56,328 bases of DNA, from IMG/VR virus record IMGVR_UViG_3300017963_000059, positions 1 to 56,328 of that record, one strand, 5' to 3'. The translations under genes and the position numbers were made by a program. Every line of letters begins with the position of its first letter. The stretch's first letter is position 1. The notes beneath the pieces are model-generated. The model saw nothing but the letters and a program-made list of their open reading frames with translations, had not been told where the DNA came from and ran no database searches. The DNA is from a virus. Positions 1 through 8,992 of the stretch are shown piece by piece.

Positions 1-123
1 CCTGAAAAAGGGATGTATGCTGATGCGGCAACCCAAAATTTGACCCTCAGTGAGTTCCTGGCAAAACAGGAATTAGAGAAGGGTTTCGTTCCGTCAAAGG
101 ATACCGAGCTGGACGCTTATGAG
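1..123. repeat. Terminal direct repeat (left copy)
   Basis: The first 123 bases are identical to 56206-56328. An exact repeat at both ends that also restores the reading frame of the capsid gene shows the sequence is a closed circle (or a circularly permuted genome) of 56,205 bp, linearised inside a gene. An overlap this long is typical of assembly of a circular or permuted molecule. It does not look like a biological terminal repeat, because it falls inside a coding region. Confidence 0.93.
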
Positions 124-1008
124 CGGCAACTGGCAGCTCATGGGCTTAAAATAACCGGCAAGCAGGTCTCGCTGGTTGAGGATTTCTACAAGACCTCGGC
201 TTCAACGGTATTGTTTCCGGAGTATATCAACCGTCAGGTTCGCATCGGGATGGAGAAATCCCGTAACGAATGCATGATTGACGATATCATCGCATCGACA
301 TTCACCATTAATAGCGGTTCTTATGAATCCATATATGGTACGATCGATGACGATGAAACGGGAGCGCGTCGAGTAGGCGAAGCAGCCGAATTCCCGGTCA
401 TCATCATCACAGTAGGCGAAAAGCCTATCAAGCTGAGGAAAATCGGCCATAAAGTTATGCTAACCTATGAAAGCATTAGAAGGATGGCCATCAACCGGCT
501 TAACGCTCATTTCCAGCTTATCGGAGCCCGGTTAAGAAGAAATAAGGTTGCCTGGGCCATAGATGTGCTGATCAACGGCGACGGCAATACAAATCCTGCG
601 GGAATTTACGACCATCCTATTCTTGATTATGATGGCCTGGTTGATTTCGATTTCGAGTTCACCGATTTCGCGCCAACAGTTTATATCGCCACCAGCGCCG
701 GCGCGAAAGCGATATTGAAACTGACCGAGTTCAAAGATCCTCAGGCTGGATTTAATTACCAGAAAACCGGCCAAATGGTATCTCCTATGGGCGTGACTCT
801 GCGTCAGCATTCCGCAGTCGCGGCTGATAGCCTCATCGGCGTCGATAAAAGCTCGGCCCTGGAAATGGCTATGGAAACGGGCGCCAGCTTGATCGAGACG
901 GAACGGGTGATCGACCAGCAGTTTGAGAAAGCTGTTATTTCCGAAGTAGTTGGCTTCTCGAAGATCTATACCGCTGCGGCCAAGGTCTGGGATTATACCG
1001 ATGATTAA
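1..1008 (+). CDS. Major capsid protein (3' part of a gene starting at 56179)
   Basis: The frame is open from base 1. Joined across the repeat to the ATG at 56179 (ribosome site TAAGGAGGA just upstream) it gives 344 residues, beginning MPPKIIDLKPEKGM. The length, the position after scaffold and decoration genes, and a central alpha/beta segment with a capsid-like stretch (TVLFPEYINRQV) and a conserved-looking NGDGN..PAGI loop fit an HK97-fold capsid protein of Mu-like myophages. It would form the head shell after cleavage or release of scaffold. No other gene in the head operon is a better candidate. The identification rests on context plus general sequence character, not on a recognised family motif. 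Confidence 0.8.
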   Translation, partial: PEKGMYADAATQNLTLSEFLAKQELEKGFVPSKDTELDAYERQLAAHGLKITGKQVSLVEDFYKTSASTVLFPEYINRQVRIGMEKSRNECMIDDIIASTFTINSGSYESIYGTIDDDETGARRVGEAAEFPVIIITVGEKPIKLRKIGHKVMLTYESIRRMAINRLNAHFQLIGARLRRNKVAWAIDVLINGDGNTNPAGIYDHPILDYDGLVDFDFEFTDFAPTVYIATSAGAKAILKLTEFKDPQAGFNYQKTGQMVSPMGVTLRQHSAVAADSLIGVDKSSALEMAMETGASLIETERVIDQQFEKAVISEVVGFSKIYTAAAKVWDYTDD

Positions 1009-1061
1009 TCGATTAGGATGACTAATTGGTTTAAAGGAGTCATTTAACAGGAGACAAATCG

Positions 1062-1598
1062 ATGCAATTAAATACGCAAGATCTCGCCGGTAAGCTGAGA
1101 GGCATTATCGGCGATGATGAGCTGGCAAGCGCCCTATGCGAAGCGGCTGAGAACGTTCATTTCGGAGACCAATTCGAGGGCGCTCCGGAGGAATTTGCCA
1201 AAGCTGTCACCGACAGAATGAAGGCGGACAATCCGAACTTAAAGTGGCCTTCCGGGGCTATCGCCAATCGTGCCAGAATGATTCTGGCGGAGGCATGGGT
1301 TGCAGACAGCCAGCATGAGGACGAGGATTCCGCTGATGATGAAAGTCCTCCGGAGGTAGTCCCTGCGCATGCCAAAGTAATCTCTGCGCCGGAAACGCAA
1401 GCTGATATTTCGGAAGAGGGCGAGGAACCGGAGACGATCCTGGTGGAGCTCCCGGATAAAATCAAAGCTTATGGCGGCGGTTTTTATGATGCGGAGCAGG
1501 GACTCTGGATTAAAGGGAAGGAACCTGTTGAAGTCAAGAAAACCAACTTCGTAATGCAGAAGATCGCTAATAAGGAGCTTCTGGAGGTTAAGCAGTAA
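1062..1598 (+). CDS. Hypothetical head/connector protein
   Basis: 178 residues, with ATG 10 bases after an AGGAGA ribosome site. The N-terminal 85 residues look helical (AxALCEAAENVHFGD and later RARMILAEAW). A very acidic low-complexity linker follows (residues 88-130), then a small C-terminal module with YGGGFYDAEQGLWI and a helix. It lies between the capsid protein and the head-tail adaptor, where phages usually carry a head-completion or capsid accessory protein. I do not recognise the family. Confidence 0.6.
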   Translation: MQLNTQDLAGKLRGIIGDDELASALCEAAENVHFGDQFEGAPEEFAKAVTDRMKADNPNLKWPSGAIANRARMILAEAWVADSQHEDEDSADDESPPEVVPAHAKVISAPETQADISEEGEEPETILVELPDKIKAYGGGFYDAEQGLWIKGKEPVEVKKTNFVMQKIANKELLEVKQ

Positions 1599-1601
1599 CC
1601 G

Positions 1602-2045
1602 ATGGCCGATCTCCCAACCATTCTTAAGTTAATTCAGAACCGTCTTCCGACTACGCATAAGATATCGAGTATTAAAAATGAAGATATCGTGGTCTTTCAG
1701 CAGGAAGTGATGGTCCGGAAGGGATTCAGTGATAATGACGCTCCTGTATCTGAAGATACTTTAACTCTTCTGCAGAAGGGGTATATCGCAGATCTGACCG
1801 CCATTGATATCCTAACCGCTCAGACAAACCGCTACATGGAAGACGCCAAGGTCAACACCGGCGGTGATGGAGTGATCACTGAACATCAGGATAAGCTGAA
1901 ATACATCAAGGAGCAGATTAAAAACTTAAGGGCAAATGTGAAGGAGAAGGAAGGAAAGCTGGGACTGACAGTCGGTTCTGGTGTTCCCACAGCTGTCATT
2001 AAAATAAGCGCCAGAGATGAAAGCGAGGATAACCTCTATGAGTAA
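1602..2045 (+). CDS. Head-tail adaptor-like protein
   Basis: 147 residues, mostly helical, in the slot occupied by gp36/gp6-type connector proteins in Mu-like and HK97-like phages (after the capsid protein, before the gpG-like protein). These proteins form a ring under the portal. The C-terminal third (residues 95-125) is a short coiled coil (KYIKEQIKNLRANVKEK). It starts 3 bases after the previous stop and its last bases overlap the next ATG, so the genes are translationally coupled. The role is inferred from position and fold character. Confidence 0.5.
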   Translation: MADLPTILKLIQNRLPTTHKISSIKNEDIVVFQQEVMVRKGFSDNDAPVSEDTLTLLQKGYIADLTAIDILTAQTNRYMEDAKVNTGGDGVITEHQDKLKYIKEQIKNLRANVKEKEGKLGLTVGSGVPTAVIKISARDESEDNLYE

Positions 2046-2514
2046 TCTCTACGGCGATTGGGGAAAAATGAAGTCATTTATGGTCGGCTGTAATCCGAGG
2101 TTTCTGAAGGCTATGGACGAAGCGACTAACGAGAATCTTAAGTTGGGAGAGAGAGCGGTCGTTCTAAATCTTCGAAATCAGAAGTTCAGGAGCAGGTGGC
2201 CGGCATATACTCCGGAGTATCAAAAATACAAAGAGCGGAAAGGACTATCGTCTAAGATGCTGATTGCTACTTCGACAATGATGCGGAGTATTACATCGGT
2301 CAAGGAGTCTCCATTCGAGGGAGCGGTTGGAGTTCTACGCAGGACTAAATACCGGAATCGGAGCGGAAGGATAAACGTAGCTAACGTTGCCGCTATCCAT
2401 GAGTTTCGACGAAGGAAAGGCAGACCGCTCTGGAAACCGACCCTTGATGAGATTATAGATGAAGTCTTAGATAACCATGATAAAGCGATGCGAAAGGTAG
2501 TATTCGGTGGATAA
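2038..2514 (+). CDS. Virion morphogenesis / tail completion protein (Mu gpG, P2 gpS-like)
   Basis: I take the ATG at 2038 (overlapping the upstream stop as ATGAGTAA) and not the upstream in-frame start at 2017. The 158-residue product is very basic and shows the family's pattern: a middle segment RSRWPAYTPEYQKYKERKG, then SKMLIATSTMMRSITS, and a late AAIHEFRRR motif. Mu gpG and P2 gpS family proteins act at head-tail joining or tail completion. Position just before the tail terminator agrees. Confidence 0.7.
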   Translation: MSNLYGDWGKMKSFMVGCNPRFLKAMDEATNENLKLGERAVVLNLRNQKFRSRWPAYTPEYQKYKERKGLSSKMLIATSTMMRSITSVKESPFEGAVGVLRRTKYRNRSGRINVANVAAIHEFRRRKGRPLWKPTLDEIIDEVLDNHDKAMRKVVFGG

Positions 2515-3349
2515 GGTACTGACAGCCATAGGGACGGCAATCGCCTCCAAATTGACGGGAGTCAATGAAGACGGCGAGACCTTTTATCCGTTTGTTAATC
2601 GCTGGGATTATGGTTTTCCGGACGACGAGTTCATCGAGAACTGCGAGATTGCCAAATATAAGCCGTTCATGAGTGTCTATGGCAGTTTCAAATATGTCCG
2701 AGACTGGAGTCTGGTTGATAAAGATGGTACTCAATCTAAGAGTAATGTCGAACATGATGGGACTTCGGTTCTTAACTATGCCCTGGAGGGAGAACATCGC
2801 GGCAATAACGATTATGTCCTGGAAATTGTCACCGGGGGTGCGCTGGGAACGGCTCTATATAAACTGTCTAAAGATGGTGGAGAGTCATGGGGAGATCCCA
2901 GTATCGTACCGGATAATGGCAGGATAGTCATCAGCGATGGGACCACTTTAGTATTTACCGGGGTAGGTAGTTTAGTCACAGGGGACAGGTATTCATGGGA
3001 GACGGTGTCGCTGGTCAAGGAGACCTATCGGAGTTATCGCTTCGCGGGAACGGTCGATATCGAACTGCTTGCGGCAACCGAGATTGAGCTACTGGGCGAT
3101 ACCGAGACGGTCGGATATCTGGATCAGTTGGTAAATCTTTTCTCTGAGAAAGCCGGCGTAGTGATGGATTCGTTTTCGCATGTTATAACATCGATTAAAG
3201 AAATGCCTTCGCCCATAGGAGATATCAGAGTTGATAAATACCGGGGTGCAGTGGTCATCGATGTTGAGGGATGTCTTTATACCAGTAAGGATGTGCCTAT
3301 GATTGGAGAGATTGAGGTTACCGGAGAAATAGAATCTATGATTTCTTAA
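2507..3349 (+). CDS. Putative tail terminator with an inserted beta domain
   Basis: 280 residues from a GTG overlapping the previous stop. The beginning (LTAIGTAIASKLTGV) and end (RVDKYRGAVVIDVEGCLYTS) fit the short tail-terminator/minor tail proteins found at this place. Residues about 105-170 form an inserted domain (YVLEIVTGGALGTALYKLS ... TLVFTGVGSLVTGDRYSWE) whose pattern recurs in the tail sheath downstream. Terminators are usually 130-200 residues, so the insertion accounts for the excess. The role is inferred from gene order. Confidence 0.5.
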   Translation: MDKVLTAIGTAIASKLTGVNEDGETFYPFVNRWDYGFPDDEFIENCEIAKYKPFMSVYGSFKYVRDWSLVDKDGTQSKSNVEHDGTSVLNYALEGEHRGNNDYVLEIVTGGALGTALYKLSKDGGESWGDPSIVPDNGRIVISDGTTLVFTGVGSLVTGDRYSWETVSLVKETYRSYRFAGTVDIELLAATEIELLGDTETVGYLDQLVNLFSEKAGVVMDSFSHVITSIKEMPSPIGDIRVDKYRGAVVIDVEGCLYTSKDVPMIGEIEVTGEIESMIS

Positions 3350-3394
3350 AGTTAGCAGATTCTTTAATTTGTGAATTCTTAAATTAACAGAGGT

Positions 3395-3676
3395 ATGAAT
3401 ATGGAAAACGGATCATCGGGACAAGGATCCTCCGGAAAGAACAAGGGTTCGGCTCCCAGCAGTTCTCCGCCCAAGGCATCTTCTGACGGAAAGAAGACTG
3501 TCAAGATATGGTGCGAGGAGTTCGGATATAACGCCTTCAAGATAGGCGGGATAATGGCCTCCGGAGGTTGGGAGGAAGGTACGGAAGTATCTAAATCCGA
3601 ATTTCAGCGGACGGCAAATAAGTTTCTGAATGCGCCTCTGGGCGGTTCGGAAAAACAGCTACGGGAGGTGAAATAA
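3395..3676 (+). CDS. Small tail-region protein with Ser/Gly-rich head
   Basis: 93 residues. The first 30 are Ser/Gly/Pro/Lys-rich and probably disordered (SSGQGSSGKNKGSAPSSS). The rest is a compact domain with VKIWCEEFGYNAFKIGG. The stop overlaps the start of the sheath gene. Small proteins in this position in Mu-like phages have no settled function, and I do not recognise a family. Confidence 0.6.
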   Translation: MNMENGSSGQGSSGKNKGSAPSSSPPKASSDGKKTVKIWCEEFGYNAFKIGGIMASGGWEEGTEVSKSEFQRTANKFLNAPLGGSEKQLREVK

Positions 3677-5073
3677 TGCAAGGTTTACCGGGCGTAAGCG
3701 AAACAATCGTTGACGGCGGACTGGGGATACTGCCTCCTAACGCTCAGATACAGGGAGTAGTCGGCAACAGCGCCTATCCGACAGCGGAAGAGATAGTCAT
3801 CCTGGGAAGCCCGAGAGAAGCGATCAATCTTCTGGTGACAGGGACAGCGTTGGAGAAGATACTTGATATCTTCGCGGTGCGGAATGCTCCATCGAAAGTG
3901 TACTATGTGAAGCCGGATATGACCGGAGCGGCGGCGGCCGATGACGGTGTAGCCACCCAGACATCAGGGACGGGCAATGCCACCTGCGTCTCCGGAGGAA
4001 CTCCGACATGCGACCGGCATTTCAGGCTGGTAGTAACGCAGGGAGCAAGCGCGGATGTGGTCAATGGAAAGTATAGGCTTTCCGATAATGAGGGTCATAC
4101 CTACGGCGATGAGAAATCATTCCCGGCTTCGGGGTCACCCATAACCTTACCGGACGGCGCTACCATCACATTCACCAATAGCGGAACACCTCCGGAGTTA
4201 GTTGTCGATGATGTCTGGCAGTTATGGGTCAAAGAATCCAAGGCAACTACAGCTAAGATTCTTGACGCCATCACCGTTTTGACTAACGACAGGGATGTTA
4301 CCCGGGTATATGTTACCGAAGGCGTTGATGCGACGTTTGCGGCTTCGGTTTCGACAGGTAATGCGGTGTTGTTGGCCAACCATCAGTATATCACCTGGGT
4401 ACTGGAAGCTATCACGAAGACTTCGGCTCAGACAACCGCGGAATGGATTACGGCTATCCGTGCTGAATGGGCTTCATACTATGATTATACCGTCTGTGTC
4501 AATGCCGGCTTCGGATTCGTAGCAGATATCAGGGGTAATGTCAGATGGCATAATCTCGGTGGTATTCTTTGCGGACTGAGGGGATCTGCAAAAGTCCATG
4601 AATCTATCGGTTGGGTTCGTGGATTTCCTATTCCTGTGATAACCGGTCTGTATCCGATAGATCTCTCCGATACGCAGATTGAAACCCTGCATGATGATCG
4701 TTTTACGGTCTTCAGATACTGGGACGGTCATGGCTTCAGGTGTGTCCGGGTTCCGATGATGCATACGGAGACTTCTGATTTCCAAAGGCTGGAATGGGTA
4801 GAAGTGCTCTATAAAGCCGTCAGACTGGTTAGGGCGAAAGCTATTCCATGGGTTGAGGGGACAGGAGCTCCCGAGGACCTTATAGCCTTCCAGGAGGATA
4901 TTAAGCAGGGGCCGGAGAACATGAAGACCGCTGGGGAAATCTATGATTATGCTTTATCGATTCTTGATTCAGATGTTCTCGGTACCGGTGAATTACCGGC
5001 CCACATTGTTATCCAGCCGACATCGATCATCAAGAACATATCGTTAACATTCGGTCTCGGAAGAGTCTCATAA
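3676..5073 (+). CDS. Contractile tail sheath protein (DUF2586-like)
   Basis: 465 residues. The N-terminus (GLPGVSETIVDGGLGILPP) and the length match sheath subunits of the Mu gpL / DUF2586 type. Contractile tails polymerise this protein around the tube and shorten it on infection. Residues about 110-180 hold an inserted beta domain (FRLVVTQGASADVVNGKYRLS ... GATITFTNSG) resembling the one in the gene at 2507. The C-terminal half has the more conserved sheath core (GWVRGFPIPVITGLYP). The next gene is the tube, as expected. Start chosen at an ATG with GGAGGTGAAATA upstream. Confidence 0.82.
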   Translation: MQGLPGVSETIVDGGLGILPPNAQIQGVVGNSAYPTAEEIVILGSPREAINLLVTGTALEKILDIFAVRNAPSKVYYVKPDMTGAAAADDGVATQTSGTGNATCVSGGTPTCDRHFRLVVTQGASADVVNGKYRLSDNEGHTYGDEKSFPASGSPITLPDGATITFTNSGTPPELVVDDVWQLWVKESKATTAKILDAITVLTNDRDVTRVYVTEGVDATFAASVSTGNAVLLANHQYITWVLEAITKTSAQTTAEWITAIRAEWASYYDYTVCVNAGFGFVADIRGNVRWHNLGGILCGLRGSAKVHESIGWVRGFPIPVITGLYPIDLSDTQIETLHDDRFTVFRYWDGHGFRCVRVPMMHTETSDFQRLEWVEVLYKAVRLVRAKAIPWVEGTGAPEDLIAFQEDIKQGPENMKTAGEIYDYALSILDSDVLGTGELPAHIVIQPTSIIKNISLTFGLGRVS

Positions 5074-5085
5074 GGAGGTGATATT

Positions 5086-5526
5086 TTGGTAAACGGGAAG
5101 AAACACGACTTTGAAGATTTGAAGTTGTACTTCAATGGCGTGCAACTAATGGATCTTCAGGATATTAACTATTCCGACGAACAGGAATGGGAACTCTTGT
5201 ACGGTTCAGGAAGCAGGCCAAATGGTATGGGGCGTGGTCTTTATCGAGCCTCCGGAGATATAACTCTCTCCCGGGAAGACTTTGATACGATAAATAACGC
5301 CTGCAAAGTGGCAGGGAAAACACCCTTTGATCTGAAACCGTTTATGGTTATAGCCAGCTATGGCGCCAAAATAAGCGGAGACGATCTCTTTATCGAAACC
5401 CAGAACTCCCCACTGCATACTGATACATTGGTGAACTGCGTTGTGACCAAGAGAGATTTCGGAATTAAGCAGGGCGATAAGGGGAACACCGTGAAGATGG
5501 AGATACTGTTCGAAAAGATAATCTAA
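5086..5526 (+). CDS. Tail tube protein
   Basis: 146 residues from a TTG start 10 bases after a strong AAGGAGGTGAT ribosome site. It has the beta-rich character of tube proteins (VQLMDLQDINYSDEQEW, GSRPNGMGRGLY) and lies directly after the sheath and before the frameshifting chaperone, the standard order. It would assemble into the inner tube that crosses the cell envelope. Confidence 0.72.
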   Translation: MVNGKKHDFEDLKLYFNGVQLMDLQDINYSDEQEWELLYGSGSRPNGMGRGLYRASGDITLSREDFDTINNACKVAGKTPFDLKPFMVIASYGAKISGDDLFIETQNSPLHTDTLVNCVVTKRDFGIKQGDKGNTVKMEILFEKII

Positions 5527-5556
5527 AAATCAGAACTTAAAATATTTGAGGTTGAT

Positions 5557-5931
5557 ATGGATAATACACTTGGCCAAGATGAAGGCCATGTAGAAAATAC
5601 TCAAGTCACTGATAGTAATCCCCAGAAGCCGTCAGATTCAAAAATTGAGGAGTGGAAGAAAGTTCATGGCGAAATCTTCGAGGTGATGGCTGGGGATGAT
5701 ATCTATTATTTCAGGGGGCCAACTCGACCTGAGTTCAAGATGTATTTCGATTCGCTTATAGATTCGAGGTATGACGCGCATATGCGGCTTCTCTCCGGCT
5801 GTATGCTTTACCCGCCAATCCATGAATATCAGGCGAAAGTGGAAAAGAAACCTGCGCTGGTGGCGGTTATGAGCTCGAAGACTGAGGAAATATTCGGCAC
5901 CAATGTGGATGTCTCAGTAAAAAAAATGTAG
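5557..5931 (+). CDS. Tail assembly chaperone, short form
   Basis: 124 residues, acidic, with a conserved core around FEVMAGDDIYYFRGPTRPEF. It sits between the tube and tape measure, the place of lambda gpG / P2 E tail chaperones that coat the tape measure during assembly. The last codons are GTA AAA AAA ATG TAG, an A-run slippery site, so a longer product is also expected (see 5557-6107). A weak ribosome site (TTGAGG) precedes the ATG. Confidence 0.75.
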   Translation: MDNTLGQDEGHVENTQVTDSNPQKPSDSKIEEWKKVHGEIFEVMAGDDIYYFRGPTRPEFKMYFDSLIDSRYDAHMRLLSGCMLYPPIHEYQAKVEKKPALVAVMSSKTEEIFGTNVDVSVKKM

Positions 5932-6107
5932 ATCGCTACGGAGAGGCCATAAAGAAATCTCCGTATGCGATCTATGACGTACTAATCAGGCATTATTTCG
6001 GGCTTGATCCGGATGGGTTGAGCGATGAGGAGTATTATAAACTTGCGGCAGGCGCACTACATATCGAAGAGCGGAACGCCCGTATCGCTTTCGGCGGGGA
6101 TAAGTAG
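5557..6107 (+). CDS. Tail assembly chaperone, -1 frameshift fusion
   Basis: The run of eight A at 5919-5926 contains a correctly phased A_AAA_AAA slippery heptamer (5919-5925). A -1 slip bypasses the TAG at 5929-5931 and reads on for 59 more codons (NVDRYGEAIKKSPYAIYDVL...) to the TAG at 6105-6107. No good start codon with ribosome site serves this downstream frame alone. Such G/GT pairs are the rule in this slot of long-tailed phages. The fusion would be about 183 residues, with the extension thought to bind the tape measure or tube. Confidence 0.72.
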
Positions 6108-6115
6108 AGGATAGG

Positions 6116-7930
6116 ATGACCGGTGGCGGATTAGACAGACTCTTTGGCGTAGGCATGAAGTTTAGCGGGATTAACGCGTTTTCGGGTCCTGCTAAAACGG
6201 TCATGGGCAGTCTGAATAGCGTCATGAAAGGATTCGGCAATGCTGATAAAATGCTGATGAAATTCTCTGCCGGTGCGCTTGTTGGTGGTGCAGTACTTAC
6301 CGGATTGGCGATTAAGGCCGTTAAGGCTACAGCAGAAACGAAAACAGCATTGGGGGAATTAGCTTCAGTCGGAGTTAAGGATTTAAAGACAGTTGAAAAA
6401 GCGGGGCAGGATTTTTCAAATAAATGGTCGGGTTCAACAAAGGCAGATTTTATAAGAGCGGCCTACGACATCAAGTCCGGAATTTCATCATTATCAGATG
6501 AAGGAGTTGCTGATTATACACGGATAGCAGCCTTAACGGCGAAAGCAACAAAAGCGACAGTCGGAGATATGACATCATTGTTCGCGACCGGTTATGGGAT
6601 TTATAAAAATTATTATGGTGATATGACGGATATGAAGTTTGCCGAACTGTTTTCAGGGGGAATAGCTTCGGCGGTTCAGATGTTTAAGACAACCGGTCCG
6701 GAGATGGCAGCAGGTATTTCGTCATTGGGAGCCTCAGCTACTACAGCCAATATCCCATTAGAGGAGCAATTGGCAATTTTGGGAATGCTTCAAGCAACAA
6801 TGAGCGGTGCAGAGGCGGGAACCAAATACCAAGCATTTTTGAAATCGGTTGTAAAGGGTGGAGAGAAGATTGGGCTGCAGTTCACGGACGCTAATAATCA
6901 ATTACTATCCATGCCGGACATACTTGATACTATAAGGAACAAGTATGGAGATACGGTTGATGCCGTTGAAAGGTATGAGCTTCAGAAAGCGTTCGGCAGA
7001 ATTGAGTCATTACAGGCGATTGAATTATTAATTACTAAGACCGGAGATCTAAGAGAAAATATAGACATCATGTCAAGTTCTATGGAAACCGGTACCGAGA
7101 AGGCCTATGGAATGGCCAAGGCCATGGATGAAGGACCGGCCGAGAGCTGGGGAAGGATGAGACAAGCAGGTCATAATTTACTGGAAACAATTGGTAATAT
7201 AATCGAACCTGATGTTACTGAGGGTCTGGATAAGGTACATAAAGGGTTGGTTAAAATACAAGAAGACCTGGACAAGAATCCCGAAAAAGCTGAATGGATT
7301 GGTAAAGGACTACTCTATGGTGGCGGTGGATTAATGGGCCTCGGCGCTTTAGGATTATTAAAATCTATAGGAGGGTGGGGATTTTCAAAGATAGCTGGCG
7401 GAATTGGCCTAATAACAACAGCTGTCAAGGGGTTGGTGACCGTACTAACGACATTAGCATCTTCAGGCGGACTCGTAGCTCTATCGGGAATACTATCATT
7501 AGGTTTGATCGGATATGCAGGATGGGAAACATACAAAAAGCGGGATATAATTAAAGAGATGATCACGGGGTTTTTCTCAGGTGAGTATCTCTATAAACAG
7601 TTAGGAATTCCCGGATTATCCCATATCCCAATGCAAGACATGGACACACCCCGGAACAAGTTGCGTGCTCAAAAAGCGGCTGGCTATTCGATGGTTGATA
7701 GATATGAACAACTTGGCTTACCGGTCATGTCATATTATCCGTCAGGAAATAATATACCTGAAGTACCTGTACCCCCTATTCCTCAATTCAATCCGAATAC
7801 ACCGGAGATGAGACCGAGCAGGCCGATGCTGGTTATCGAGCAAATAAATATCACCGGTGATAGCGTCTCGGAAGACCAGGTTCGAGAAGTATTTGAAAAC
7901 GTTTTAGACGAGATGGTGACGGAAAATTAA
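6116..7930 (+). CDS. Tape measure protein
   Basis: 604 residues with the typical TMP pattern: an N-terminal amphipathic region (GINAFSGPAKTVMGSLNSV), a conserved TIGR01760-like core (ADFIRAAYDIKSGISSLSD; GPEMAAGISSLGASATTANI; EEQLAILGMLQ), then hydrophobic segments at about 395-425 and 440-465, and a Pro-rich C-terminal tail. It sets tail length and is probably released into the host. At 604 residues it predicts a fairly short tail. It follows the chaperone pair directly. Confidence 0.88.
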   Translation: MTGGGLDRLFGVGMKFSGINAFSGPAKTVMGSLNSVMKGFGNADKMLMKFSAGALVGGAVLTGLAIKAVKATAETKTALGELASVGVKDLKTVEKAGQDFSNKWSGSTKADFIRAAYDIKSGISSLSDEGVADYTRIAALTAKATKATVGDMTSLFATGYGIYKNYYGDMTDMKFAELFSGGIASAVQMFKTTGPEMAAGISSLGASATTANIPLEEQLAILGMLQATMSGAEAGTKYQAFLKSVVKGGEKIGLQFTDANNQLLSMPDILDTIRNKYGDTVDAVERYELQKAFGRIESLQAIELLITKTGDLRENIDIMSSSMETGTEKAYGMAKAMDEGPAESWGRMRQAGHNLLETIGNIIEPDVTEGLDKVHKGLVKIQEDLDKNPEKAEWIGKGLLYGGGGLMGLGALGLLKSIGGWGFSKIAGGIGLITTAVKGLVTVLTTLASSGGLVALSGILSLGLIGYAGWETYKKRDIIKEMITGFFSGEYLYKQLGIPGLSHIPMQDMDTPRNKLRAQKAAGYSMVDRYEQLGLPVMSYYPSGNNIPEVPVPPIPQFNPNTPEMRPSRPMLVIEQINITGDSVSEDQVREVFENVLDEMVTEN

Positions 7931-7931
7931 G

Positions 7932-8573
7932 ATGACAATCGTAACTCCCAAAGATGTATTGACACTGGAAGCCGGCGCGGCCGGTTTGGCTTTAGGGATA
8001 TTCAGTAATAAAGATTATGTCTTCGGGCCTCATAGATACGGGGCGATTCAGATTAATGGCAAGAAGCTTCCTCTGCAGCCGATGGTAACAATTCGGATAT
8101 CCAAAATCATAGAAGAAACCCGGGTAGCTGGTTCGCCGCAGGATGAGAATTTACGGGGAGCTACGGTAAAGGAGATGATGGGAATAGGTGAAGCGCGGAT
8201 CGATATCGAAGGCGTATTAATGTCAACAGATCCGACTTTATCTCAGGGAATAATGAATATGGTGGGTGTTTCAAATCCCTCGGAAACCGATGCTGAGGAC
8301 GATTGGATTGAGAAGATAAGAGATATCAGGGATAATTTCGCTGCCGAATATGCTCTACCAATACAGGGAGTATATGATAATCAGGATTATGGACACAGTG
8401 TATCCAATGCCAGATCGATATTTCAGGAGTTAGGGATCGATATGGTTGTATTGCGAGATCTGACAATCCATGATATCAGAGGAGCTGATCGGAAGGGCTA
8501 CAGACTTAAATTAATTCAGGACAGGCCGCTTGAAATTACGAAGCTTCTACCTACCAAGGAGGACGAGGAGTGA
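7932..8573 (+). CDS. DUF6046-like tail/baseplate protein
   Basis: 213 residues. The central pattern (PMVTIRISKIIEETRVAG ... GATVKEMMGIGEARIDIEG) matches the DUF6046 family of myophage tail genes, found between the tape measure and the LysM/hub genes. The function is not established; position suggests a hub or tube-initiation partner. The stop overlaps the GTG of the next gene. Confidence 0.62.
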   Translation: MTIVTPKDVLTLEAGAAGLALGIFSNKDYVFGPHRYGAIQINGKKLPLQPMVTIRISKIIEETRVAGSPQDENLRGATVKEMMGIGEARIDIEGVLMSTDPTLSQGIMNMVGVSNPSETDAEDDWIEKIRDIRDNFAAEYALPIQGVYDNQDYGHSVSNARSIFQELGIDMVVLRDLTIHDIRGADRKGYRLKLIQDRPLEITKLLPTKEDEE

Positions 8574-8779
8574 TTTATAAGGTCGTCGGTGATGTCGATA
8601 TCTTCCTGATTGCGCAGTGGTACTATGGGGACGCCGGTCTCTTTGATATAATCTATTACGCTAATCAGGAAACGATAGGTGATGATCCGGAGAATATATC
8701 TGCAGGAATGGAGTTGACTATACCTGAAATTGAAATAAACGAAGAGGAATACAGGATACCGACACCGGTTGGGATATAA
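8570..8779 (+). CDS. LysM-domain tail protein (gpX/gp53-like)
   Basis: 69 residues from a GTG overlapping the previous stop (AGGAGTGA). It is essentially one LysM-like module: YKVVGDVDIFLIAQWYYGDA, then FDIIYYANQ and ISAGMELTIPEI. Such small LysM proteins occur beside the hub gene of P2-like and Mu-like phages and help attach the hub or touch peptidoglycan. The stop overlaps the next ATG. Confidence 0.72.
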   Translation: MIYKVVGDVDIFLIAQWYYGDAGLFDIIYYANQETIGDDPENISAGMELTIPEIEINEEEYRIPTPVGI

Positions 8780-8991
8780 TGGTAAATTTCAGTTTAAAAG
8801 AGAAGGTCTTAGAGTATTACGGAAGCAGGCATTATTTGTTCCGGGTTGTTGCATCTAATGGATTCGATATGCCTGTTGAGTGGGAGTATGGCGACCTGAT
8901 TAAGCTTCCGCCCCGGGGAAGCCGAACCTCCTTGGTTGATGCTGAGCGTCGCAGAAAAACGATGACATATAATCCTCTGGGAGAACAATAG
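8779..8991 (+). CDS. Small baseplate-region protein, unknown
   Basis: 70 residues, tightly packed between the LysM and hub genes (TAATG overlap upstream, 1-base gap downstream), so probably a structural or assembly protein. It contains VEWEYGDLIKLPPRGSR followed by a basic stretch. No recognised family. Confidence 0.55.
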   Translation: MVNFSLKEKVLEYYGSRHYLFRVVASNGFDMPVEWEYGDLIKLPPRGSRTSLVDAERRRKTMTYNPLGEQ

Positions 8992-8992
8992 T

